Part shown: positions 8,701 through 14,658 of the stretch, in pieces | Layout of the letters: every line of letters starts with the position of its first letter | How positions within the stretch are numbered: position 1 is the first letter of the stretch | Assembly (NCBI GenBank): GCA_029261435.1 | Contig: JAJDBI010000015.1 | Span: 1 to 21,056 of the forward strand | Origin: Nitrospinaceae bacterium | Lineage (GTDB): Bacteria > Nitrospinota > Nitrospinia > Nitrospinales > VA-1 | DNA: 21,056 nt | Direction: 5' to 3' | Notes under the pieces: model-generated | Database searches by the model: none | What the model saw: only the letters and a program-made list of their open reading frames with translations | Told to the model about the DNA's origin: nothing | Translations under genes and position numbers: made by a program

Positions 8701-9170
8701 CTCAGGATGACACGGGCCGTTTCCCGATAGAGACTTCTGGCATTTTCCTGGATCTTCAAGCCCGCACCCATTCTGGATAACAATGGCATACGACGTGTTA
8801 ACGATGAGCAAAAGGAGTCAATGGTCACAATCCTAAGCCGGGCGGGATTGTCCATTAAATTCCATTCCCGCGATTGATTCTGCTCTAGAACTTTTTGGGC
8901 GAGTTCCCAGGTAAATCTGGCATGTGCTTGCTCTGGGCGTTGGTGAGTTTGTGCTTCTGTGAGTGCAGAAAAAACTCGTTCCTTCATTTCAGCGGCGGCT
9001 TTTCGGGTGAAAGTCATCGCCAGAATTTCTTCTGGATAACTAGCTAGTCCGAGTAATTTCAGATAACGCTGGATGAGCAATTCGGTTTTTCCCGAACCGG
9101 CCGGAGCTTGCACAATAAAAGACTGGTTGGGGTTGAGGGCTTCGAGCCTGATTTTCTCATCGGCCAACAT
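5769..9170 (-). CDS. addA: AddA/RecB-like UvrD-family helicase-nuclease
   Basis: A superfamily 1A helicase fused to a C-terminal PD-(D/E)XK nuclease, 1133 residues from the chosen start. Helicase motifs in order: Walker A APAGSGKTE (Gly/Lys/Thr at about 24-29), Ia MTFTRKAAAEMKERV, II LVDEYQDT (Asp429, Glu430), III VGDPKQSIYRFRDAE, IV SNFRSQKNLV, V TMHKAKGLEFDFV, VI LYVAATRAKSQLHLFG. The nuclease shows GNVLHRCLHD, VIDRTF (Asp1060), IIDYKTG (Asp1073, Lys1075) and QLERYE. The enzyme would unwind and degrade DNA ends to prepare recombination, together with AddB. The frame is open upstream to an ATG at 9221, but the ATG at 9168-9170 is preferred: it overlaps the addB stop by one base (TGATG), the classic coupled arrangement, and the protein then begins MLADEKIRLEALNP directly before the Q-motif region. 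RecB is the main alternative name. Confidence 0.93.
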   Translation of the reverse strand: MLADEKIRLEALNPNQSFIVQAPAGSGKTELLIQRYLKLLGLASYPEEILAMTFTRKAAAEMKERVFSALTEAQTHQRPEQAHARFTWELAQKVLEQNQSREWNLMDNPARLRIVTIDSFCSSLTRRMPLLSRMGAGLKIQENARSLYRETARVILSLTESETSPYGVLVRNILRHIDNSKEDFIKRIVQLLEKRDQWMISFFDPRENLEAHPLNEDARIKLEKTLASLIQARLDELNDLFSMVVKKNILQLAIYSGRNLENENPSHPCACLANLQSFPDTTINSLEIWKGLAHLFLTQTNTYRKKPDVRLGFPSGKDIVAKQMKDAFIELIDTLQSNPAILTALAKVKKLPRGNFTDMEWDVLKSTIRLLAEINKTLKDVFSSRQTTDFTEISLSAISGLVQKDEEGEEHPTDLLFYLDCKIHHILVDEYQDTSFKQEELLHKLTSEWNDEDGRTLFIVGDPKQSIYRFRDAEVGLFIQTRKRGLGNLHLKPLSLESNFRSQKNLVDWVNTCFQKIFPLNEDSNLGAISYTPSSAVLEKSIHPGVLYHPVPHHQDSHVISEEEANKITSLTKEIQSQYPYKSLAILVRGRTHLTSIVKHFNKSGIAFKAEAIDSLTDRSAILDLLSLLRALRFPGDRTAWLSILRAPWCGLSLTDIHALVEMNTTTPVWFLLNDDSRTALLSDEGKKRAQKFIQSIHHFLNGYADQNFRDVLESCWIKLGGPACLQGTNPDDIEVFFNKVEEIIASGQEEQFENFDQILTDLYASPLAVSENAVQIMTMHKAKGLEFDFVILPSLGKRIKGDEKRLVYWMPHGDDLLLAPIEEKGGETSPLYEFLSDLNKEKEDYETLRLLYVAATRAKSQLHLFGHLEPSKEEEWKPHSKSLLNKLWPHIKEEWLEKLNKTVEQNQVQPNQLSTGIHSIHRLPFDFTFPSPADSIIEGSVVEIEDEKHIEPEYYWAGNTARCLGNVLHRCLHDIAEEGIETWSAKRIAKLKPRLKSALLGEGLPLEHAEDALKSGLLALSKIFEDERGLWVLSPHVDARSEYPLTFYEENRFIRNVIDRTFVDEGVRWIIDYKTGTHKGGGKSLELFLDSEVQRYKSQLERYETVLRKYGEKLPIKKALYFPLLKAWREIN

Positions 9171-11842
9171 CAGGAAGCATCCTCCAACGTTTCCATTTTT
9201 GCAGATTCCTGGATTCTGCAAAGGGAACCAAACTCACAATGCCGACAGGGCTCGCCTTTGTTGAAAGGTGAAACACGGTGATCCCCTTTTAGAAACTCAT
9301 TTGCAACCGCGTTTAAATTGTTTTTCCAGTATTCAAGTAATTCTTCCCATGTGGAATATCCGCTGGCTTTGGTGAAGTCATAATTTCTGAATTCCCCAAG
9401 AGACAATTCTGGGATGGTGGTGCCCTTGAACTCTGGTTTGCCGATTGTCAGGTGTCCGTAAGCCAGTCCTGCTGGAGTCTTGGCTAATGAGTACAGGGGA
9501 AGTTGTGGTGCGCGTATTTCTTCAGCAAACCATTCTGCTGGTCTGGCTTCTTTTCCTGTTTTGTAGTCGATCAATAGTATGCCTTTACCGGGAATTTCAT
9601 CAATACGATCTATTCTCAATAAAAGTTTTATTCCTGATAGATTAATTGAAAGGCCTTCTTCGATTTGGAGCACTTTAAAATCTGGCCTTTTGAGTTCTAT
9701 GGCTAGTAGCCAGTCATGAATGACCCGCACGTTGCGTTCTATTTCGAGTTTGTTGAATTGCGTCTGGTCTTTAGTGCGTCCCGAACATATTTTGAGGGCC
9801 TCTCGTACGTATTGGTCAAGCTGTTGCTCGAGTGAATGCTCCGAAAGATTTAAAAGGTTTTTTAGGTTGATGGTTTTTGACCAGAATAACTCCAAAGCTT
9901 TATGAATAACATTTCCACGATCCAGACTGTCATAATCAACTTCAGGAACTTGATAGCGTTCACCGCTCAAGCGGTGACGGGCAAAGGCACGAAAAGGACA
10001 GTCTACCTGATCCTTGATGAGGCCATATCCTGAAGAAATACCCTGTGTCGCAAATAGATTTTTCTCAGAATCAGTTACAGGTAAAAAGGTGGATTCGGTG
10101 AACTCCTCAAGATCGTTCAAGGACAGAATCTGGTCTTTGATGCGCCTGGATGGATGTGAAGAGTCTTCACTCTTTGGGAAGTTTTTTAATAATGGACTGA
10201 TCTCCATATCCATATTCCCTTCGTGAAGGGGGTAACTGAAATGAACTTCCGGTGAGGCCATTAGCAGTCGACTCAAGGATTGCTCTGCAAACTTTAATTC
10301 CCGTTGTGGGTTGGAACGTGGGATAGAAAATTTGCTACGAATTTCATATGGAATAAAAGGATTAGGCTCGGGGTGAGTGGGGAGTGCTTCATTATGGCAA
10401 CCCATGACCCATAGATGGTCAAACTGCATCCCGGATGACTCAAGAAGTCCAATAACCTGAATGGAATGCTCGGGTGTTTTGATCTGGAAAGGTGTGCTGC
10501 GTACTATATTGATGAGATGATTCAAGGCCTCCAGCCTGTTTATCGGACCCAGAATCTGGTTCAGTGAACAAAGTTGATTCAAACAATCTTTCCAAGCTTC
10601 AAATGCCTGGTACCGTTTTGATAAAGTAGACTGTTGATCCGCAGAAGCTCCCGATTTTCCCGGCCAGCCGATAATCTTTAAGAGTTCTGATAATTCTTCG
10701 GCCCATATTCCCGGTAACAATCTTTTGTTGTTCAGGGTCCAAGCTCTCAATGTCTCTGCCAGTTGGTCTACTTGAGGGATACTCCCGTAAACTGAGGTGA
10801 GTTGGACAATGGGAATTGAGAGAATTCTCTTTCTTCTTAATTTACGCTCCAGATCAGATATTTCCTGGTTGGGTGGAAAAGTGAAACCAAAAAAGGGACT
10901 CTGAATCAATGACGTGAATGTGCCAATAGGTACACTGGTAGTTTTAACGGTCAACAAGTCTAAAGCCATTTTGATCATAGGCTCCTGAGACAGAGGAGGA
11001 GCCAGAGAAATATTAAATATATGTTCGTTCAGGTTGAAAATCGATTCGGGAGCCAGTTCTGCAGTTAACTCACGTTTAAGGAGAGTGCGATAATTTTCCA
11101 GTTCGGGCACAACGATGCCAATACGTTTTCCTGGTTGGAATATTGATCTAACCCAGCGAGCACAGGCTTCGGCTTCTCCTTGTCTATTTTCGTATTTATG
11201 GACACAAGTGTTTTGTTCATTCAGTTTTTCTTCAAGAACTTCTGCAGTGGGTACCGGTGAGATGAAATCTACATGGGTTCCTTTTTCTAGAAGAAAGTCG
11301 AGAAAAAACTTTAATTGCGGACTCTGCTCTTCAAAGCCCATTAGGCAAAGAGAAGAGGGTATAGCTATTTCTCCATCCTGCATGGATTTCTTCACGGCAT
11401 CCATAAGCATGCAGGGATCCAAAGCAACAAGTGAAGTAAGTCGGTGTTTATATTTCCTTGTCCAACTTAGAAAAGTTTTTGCCTCATCGGTCAGTTCATA
11501 GAACTTGGGACTCTGAGGAAGGCGGTATTCATGAATCAGCGCAAAGGCTTGACTCGCCTGAGAGGCGACGCCTTGAAGATGAAGAAGGTCAAGGCGACTT
11601 GCATCCTGAACAATGATTTGTTCCCAGATTTTCTCGCATTGTAATGGGCTGAGGAGGTATTGAGTGGGCCATGAATCCAACCACAAGTTTCGCAACCAGG
11701 CTGATAAGGAGAGTATCTGTGGGGTTTCCCAGGCTATTTCTCCAGCTTGCTTATTCTTCTCATCCTGTTCCAGTAAAAGCCAGCGGGCTAGCCGACTGTT
11801 AACGGTCAGGGTGATAGGGGGCAATGGAGAGCGACTGCTCAT
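9170..11842 (-). CDS. addB: AddB-like inactivated-helicase/nuclease with Fe-S cysteines
   Basis: An 890-residue partner of the helicase-nuclease encoded next. The N-terminus (LTVNSRLARWLLLEQ ... WETPQILSLSAWLRNLW) matches what I recall of the TIGR03623 probable DNA repair family rather than Bacillus AddB, and has no Walker A. The C-terminal third is a RecB-type PD-(D/E)XK nuclease: RGNVIHKAL, LRIDRIDE, LIDYKTG (Asp759, Lys761) and APQLPLYS. Four cysteines, Cys615 in DCPFRAFARHRL and Cys866/869/875 in CRHCEFGSLC, bracket the nuclease as in AddB-type iron-sulfur nucleases. It probably holds the complex together, scans DNA and cuts one strand. ATG start, 6 nt after the moaE stop, no clear ribosome binding site; its own stop shares one base with the addA start. 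Both subunits appear to have intact nuclease motifs. Confidence 0.9.
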   Translation of the reverse strand: MSSRSPLPPITLTVNSRLARWLLLEQDEKNKQAGEIAWETPQILSLSAWLRNLWLDSWPTQYLLSPLQCEKIWEQIIVQDASRLDLLHLQGVASQASQAFALIHEYRLPQSPKFYELTDEAKTFLSWTRKYKHRLTSLVALDPCMLMDAVKKSMQDGEIAIPSSLCLMGFEEQSPQLKFFLDFLLEKGTHVDFISPVPTAEVLEEKLNEQNTCVHKYENRQGEAEACARWVRSIFQPGKRIGIVVPELENYRTLLKRELTAELAPESIFNLNEHIFNISLAPPLSQEPMIKMALDLLTVKTTSVPIGTFTSLIQSPFFGFTFPPNQEISDLERKLRRKRILSIPIVQLTSVYGSIPQVDQLAETLRAWTLNNKRLLPGIWAEELSELLKIIGWPGKSGASADQQSTLSKRYQAFEAWKDCLNQLCSLNQILGPINRLEALNHLINIVRSTPFQIKTPEHSIQVIGLLESSGMQFDHLWVMGCHNEALPTHPEPNPFIPYEIRSKFSIPRSNPQRELKFAEQSLSRLLMASPEVHFSYPLHEGNMDMEISPLLKNFPKSEDSSHPSRRIKDQILSLNDLEEFTESTFLPVTDSEKNLFATQGISSGYGLIKDQVDCPFRAFARHRLSGERYQVPEVDYDSLDRGNVIHKALELFWSKTINLKNLLNLSEHSLEQQLDQYVREALKICSGRTKDQTQFNKLEIERNVRVIHDWLLAIELKRPDFKVLQIEEGLSINLSGIKLLLRIDRIDEIPGKGILLIDYKTGKEARPAEWFAEEIRAPQLPLYSLAKTPAGLAYGHLTIGKPEFKGTTIPELSLGEFRNYDFTKASGYSTWEELLEYWKNNLNAVANEFLKGDHRVSPFNKGEPCRHCEFGSLCRIQESAKMETLEDAS

Positions 11843-11848
11843 TAAGGC

Positions 11849-12286
11849 TTATGGGGTATCTTGAACCCAGACTTCGCCCGTTGAAGTGGTTTCGCGTTTC
11901 CAGATCGGTGTGGTGCGCTTGAGTTCAGCGATGGCCCACTCGCAGGCTTTGAAGGTTTCTGCCCGGTGTTCCCCAACCGCAACGATCAAAACAATATTTT
12001 CACCGATGTCTATAGGCCCGATACGGTGAATGATGCTCATGTCAATGATTCCGAAATCCTTAATGGATTGTACCCGGATCTCTTCCAGCTTTTTTTCTGC
12101 CATCTTGGGGTAATGCTCGAAATTAAGCTTGGTGATGTTTTCACCTTTTGACATCTCTCTTCCCGTTCCGAGAAAGGTAGTGATGCCGCCAATATTGCGA
12201 GAAACTTTTTTCATGGCTTCGATTTCATCAGTGACCGAGAAATCTTCCAGCTGGATACGTACTTTAGAATCGGTAGTGGTGCTCAT
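11849..12286 (-). CDS. moaE: MoaE, molybdopterin synthase catalytic subunit
   Basis: The 145-residue large subunit of molybdopterin synthase, which with thiocarboxylated MoaD adds the two dithiolene sulfurs to cyclic pyranopterin monophosphate. Diagnostic stretches are GGITTFLGTGR, LNFEHYPKMAEKKL, IIHRIGPIDIGE, VAVGEHRAETFKACEWAI and ELKRTTPIWKRE. Lys123 and Lys130 have the spacing of the two active-site lysines of Escherichia coli MoaE. Length is typical of the family. ATG start with AAGGA seven bases upstream, one of the better ribosome binding sites in the window. It lies 14 nt after moaD and 6 nt before addB on the same strand. Confidence 0.97.
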   Translation of the reverse strand: MSTTTDSKVRIQLEDFSVTDEIEAMKKVSRNIGGITTFLGTGREMSKGENITKLNFEHYPKMAEKKLEEIRVQSIKDFGIIDMSIIHRIGPIDIGENIVLIVAVGEHRAETFKACEWAIAELKRTTPIWKRETTSTGEVWVQDTP

Positions 12287-12300
12287 GGTGTTGTCCTTAT

Positions 12301-12555
12301 TTATTTGGCCCCGCCAGAGAAAGGGGGAAGAAATGCCACCTCGTCGCCATCATGAATGATGGTGTCGGCAGAGGCCATTTCCTGATTAACCGAAATCATG
12401 ACTTTTTTCTCTCGGATAATCGCACCCATTTTCGGCGCTGTTTTAGAAATAATATCACTTAACTGGTCTATGGTGATTGGATTTTCAATATCCAGGCTGT
12501 CTTCTTCTTTTTCGGCGATGGTTCTCAGACTGGCAAAATATTTAATAGTGATCAT
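12301..12555 (-). CDS. moaD: MoaD, molybdopterin synthase sulfur carrier, with C-terminal Gly-Gly-Ala-Lys
   Basis: An 84-residue ubiquitin-fold sulfur carrier (MITIKYFASLR ... DGDEVAFLPPFSGG). In this family the C-terminal Gly-Gly is activated as an acyl-adenylate and converted to a thiocarboxylate that donates sulfur in MoaE. Here Gly81-Gly82 are followed by Ala83-Lys84 before the TAA stop, whereas typical MoaD proteins end at the second glycine. The position between moaC and moaE makes the assignment secure. The ATG overlaps the moaC stop by four bases (ATGA), so translation is probably coupled. If the two extra residues are real, they should block activation unless trimmed. Confidence 0.95.
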   Translation of the reverse strand: MITIKYFASLRTIAEKEEDSLDIENPITIDQLSDIISKTAPKMGAIIREKKVMISVNQEMASADTIIHDGDEVAFLPPFSGGAK

Positions 12556-13067
12556 TTCCCTGTCTCCACCGTTTCTTTATCAAAAGTTCCCGATTTGCCG
12601 CCAGACTTATGAAGCAACCCTATTTGATTGAAATACATCCCCCGGTCAACGGCTTTGCACATGTCATAAATGGTGAGTGCTGCCATGGAAACTGCTGTCA
12701 ATGCCTCCATCTCCACCCCTGTTTGCCCTGTCACTTTAACGGTGGCGTTGACGGTGATGGAACAATGTCCCGTTTCCGGGTTGGGATCTGAGTTTATCTG
12801 GAAACTGATGTCGACACCGGTTAGCAGAAGAGGGTGGCACATGGGGATGACTTCAAAAGTGCGTTTGGCACCCATGATTCCAGCAACTTGCGCTACAGCT
12901 AGCACATCGCCTTTTTTAATCTGCCCGTCCTGTATAAGTCGCAGGGTCTCCGGTTGCATATACACTTCTCCGGTAGCCACGGCTTTACGAGAGGTATGGG
13001 TTTTATCTGAGACATCGACCATGCGGGCACGGCCTTCTTCATTAAAATGCGTCAATGGATTGTTCAT
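12552..13067 (-). CDS. moaC: MoaC, cyclic pyranopterin monophosphate synthase
   Basis: A 171-residue enzyme that, after MoaA, converts the rearranged GTP product to cyclic pyranopterin monophosphate, the first stable molybdenum cofactor intermediate. Family signatures: ARMVDVSDK, KKGDVLAVAQVAGIMGAKRT, PMCHPLLLTGVDI (His78), GQTGVEMEALTAVS, and IYDMCKAVDRGM (Asp135 and Lys138, at the spacing of the catalytic Asp/Lys pair). Length is normal. ATG start with no obvious Shine-Dalgarno. It is the first gene of the moaC-moaD-moaE-addB-addA unit; 127 nt separate it from the VOC gene upstream, which is where a promoter would be expected. moaA is not in the window. Confidence 0.97.
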   Translation of the reverse strand: MNNPLTHFNEEGRARMVDVSDKTHTSRKAVATGEVYMQPETLRLIQDGQIKKGDVLAVAQVAGIMGAKRTFEVIPMCHPLLLTGVDISFQINSDPNPETGHCSITVNATVKVTGQTGVEMEALTAVSMAALTIYDMCKAVDRGMYFNQIGLLHKSGGKSGTFDKETVETGK

Positions 13068-13194
13068 ATTGCTAAGACCACTCGAGAACGGGTTTTTCTA
13101 CTTTAAAAATACATAAATGAATTATTCAGGGGCAATTGTACATCAACAGGGGCATACGCTCAATGGGATTTCCAAAGCTGTCTGTTATTGACGG

Positions 13195-13536
13195 CTAATC
13201 AGATGGCTCATAGAGGCCTAGAATATTGCCATCAGGGTCTCGAAAACGAGCCAGTTTGCCATAGGAATGGATTTCTATGTTCCCGTCCAGAGCTGCATCC
13301 AACTCTTTCAATCGGAATACAAAACCTTCAATGGGCCGGGCGAGAAAATATACTGTAGCTCCAACGCCAATCGGAGACGAGGTCTTCTGTAAAGCCAGTC
13401 TTTGACCATCCAAATCGAACTCTGCCCAATCTTCTCTGTGAAACAGGGGTTCTTTTCTAAATACCTTCTGGTAGAATTCCACGGCTCTGTCCAAATTTGA
13501 GACAGGATAAGAAATGAACGCGATTTTTGCCTGCAT
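13195..13536 (-). CDS. VOC-fold (glyoxalase/bleomycin-resistance superfamily) protein
   Basis: A 113-residue single-domain vicinal-oxygen-chelate protein. The pattern fits the fold: an N-terminal strand and helix (FISYPVSNLDRAVEFYQKVF), a central FDLDGQRLALQK strand pair, and the typical ending ARFRDPDGNILGLYEPS with a glutamate at the usual second metal-ligand place. The first ligand position near residues 5-8 (AFIS) has no histidine or glutamate, so metal binding and enzyme activity are uncertain. Substrate unknown. ATG start, weak ribosome binding site. It is divergent from the EamA gene across 50 nt and upstream of moaC on the same strand, with no evidence of a functional link. Confidence 0.87.
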   Translation of the reverse strand: MQAKIAFISYPVSNLDRAVEFYQKVFRKEPLFHREDWAEFDLDGQRLALQKTSSPIGVGATVYFLARPIEGFVFRLKELDAALDGNIEIHSYGKLARFRDPDGNILGLYEPSD

Positions 13537-13586
13537 GTCAGGAATCCCGCTTTATAGATTAATGAAAATGATTCGGAGCTAAAAGC

Positions 13587-14489
13587 TTGTCACTATTTAA
13601 TATAGGACTGGTTCTACTATCCAGCCTTTTGCATTCTTTCTGGAACATATTGACCCAGACCAGTAAAAATTCCCAGTATTTTTCGGGCATCAAAGGGGTT
13701 TGGATCATGGTTATGGCTCTGATCGCCTACCTTTGGTTTGGAATGGCCTCGTTGAATCCGGAAATCATGTTCTGGGGTATCCTTTCAGGAGTTTTGCATG
13801 GTGTGTATATACTCTGCCTGTCCCGGGCTTATTCAACGGCTGATATTTCCTATGTTTATCCCATAGCCAGATCTGCACCGGTATTTGTTCCAGTGTTTGC
13901 ATGGCTGGTTCTGGATGAGCATTTGCATATTTCCACATTCCTTGCCATTGGATTTATTCTGACAGCTATTTACATTTTGCATTTTGAAGGCAAGTTGATA
14001 AGAGGGTTTGTAAACCTGATGCGGGCTTTTCGTCATCAGGATTTGCGTTGGGCTTTCTACACATTGGCGATGGTGGTCAGTTACAGCCTGGTGGATAAGA
14101 AGGGAATGGATTCCTTTTTAAATCATTTGCCGGACCAGCCTTTTGCCAATGGTGTTACCTTTTTCTTCATTGAAGCGGTTATAGGGTTTGCTCTTTGCAA
14201 CCTTTATATATTTTCTACAAGCCCCGTTAAACATGTTCTGCAGACTTGGAGAATGGAATGGCATAAAGCCTTGCTTGCAGGGGTAGCAACTTTAGGTTCT
14301 TATGGCCTGATTTGTGTGGTGCTTCAGTTTGAAGCCTTGAGCGCGGTAGTTTCTCTGCGTCAGGTCAGTGTGCTGATGGTGGTCTATTGGGGGTGTTGGA
14401 AACTCAAGGAACCGTTTGGCCCACAACGATTTTTGGCGGGAGGAATGATTCTGATCGGTATTTTCCTGATTGGCAGTAACTCCCATTAG
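13587..14489 (+). CDS. EamA-family (drug/metabolite transporter superfamily) permease
   Basis: A 300-residue integral membrane protein with about ten hydrophobic segments in two EamA repeats (about 1-135 and 150-298). The repeats end in the usual places: SYVYPIARSAPVFVPVFAW in the first and SLRQVSVLMVVYWGCW in the second, the latter followed by GGMILIGIFLIG. It probably exports or imports a small metabolite across the inner membrane; the substrate cannot be read from the sequence. The TTG start is preceded by CGGAG at a spacing of eight bases, and the first membrane segment begins at once, supporting this start. It is the first plus-strand gene after the VOC gene, with only 50 nt for divergent promoters. 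Confidence 0.92.
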   Translation: MSLFNIGLVLLSSLLHSFWNILTQTSKNSQYFSGIKGVWIMVMALIAYLWFGMASLNPEIMFWGILSGVLHGVYILCLSRAYSTADISYVYPIARSAPVFVPVFAWLVLDEHLHISTFLAIGFILTAIYILHFEGKLIRGFVNLMRAFRHQDLRWAFYTLAMVVSYSLVDKKGMDSFLNHLPDQPFANGVTFFFIEAVIGFALCNLYIFSTSPVKHVLQTWRMEWHKALLAGVATLGSYGLICVVLQFEALSAVVSLRQVSVLMVVYWGCWKLKEPFGPQRFLAGGMILIGIFLIGSNSH

Positions 14490-14546
14490 TCTCAAGCGAA
14501 GTAGTTTATTAAAAAAAATTAACCCCATTTGTTATTAAGACCCCGA

Positions 14547-14552
14547 TATAAT
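14547..14552 (+). promoter_or_regulatory. Possible -10 box for the protease gene
   Basis: A perfect TATAAT hexamer lies about 107 bases before the preferred GTG start of the M16 protease. No good -35 hexamer is seen at 16-18 bases upstream (a TTGTTA occurs too close). If used, transcription would start near 14559 and the leader would include both hairpins at 14572-14638. Confidence 0.35.
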
Positions 14553-14571
14553 AATTTGATTGAGAGTATTT

Positions 14572-14600
14572 CCTTCAGCCGAGTGTTAGGTTGCTGAAGG
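14572..14600 (+). repeat. Inverted repeat in protease leader (8 bp stem)
   Basis: CCTTCAGC and GCTGAAGG form a perfect 8-bp stem around a 13-base loop. No T-run follows on either strand, so it does not look like a rho-independent terminator. It lies between the possible -10 box and the protease start. Confidence 0.6.
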
Positions 14601-14623
14601 CGAAAAGTTATTGCTATTTACCT

Positions 14624-14638
14624 GCGGAGGTTCTCCGC
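14624..14638 (+). repeat. GC-rich hairpin near the protease start (6 bp stem, 3-base loop)
   Basis: GCGGAG-GTT-CTCCGC makes a perfect hairpin ending 20 bases before the GTG start. The stem contains a purine-rich GCGGAGG that would serve as a Shine-Dalgarno for an upstream start. The ribosome binding site used for GTG 14659 (GGAGG at 14648-14652) lies just downstream and outside the stem. Confidence 0.55.
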
Positions 14639-14658
14639 TAAGACACTGGAGGTTGGTT

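Noticed and set aside
9171..9221. Upstream ATG at 9221 as the start of the AddA-like protein
   Set aside because: It would overlap addB by 52 bases and add 17 residues of no family resemblance; the ATG at 9170 gives the coupled TGATG junction.
5769..11842. Helicase plus nuclease pair as a phage-defence system
   Set aside because: The motif set and gene pairing fit the housekeeping AddAB/RecB-type repair enzyme, and there are no defence or mobile genes around it.
14572..14600. Inverted repeat as a terminator of the EamA gene
   Set aside because: No T-run follows the stem on either strand.
14611..14658. TTG at 14611 as the start of the M16 protease
   Set aside because: It would put 16 extra residues before the signal peptide and start translation inside the hairpin region; GTG 14659 has GGAGG at a good distance.
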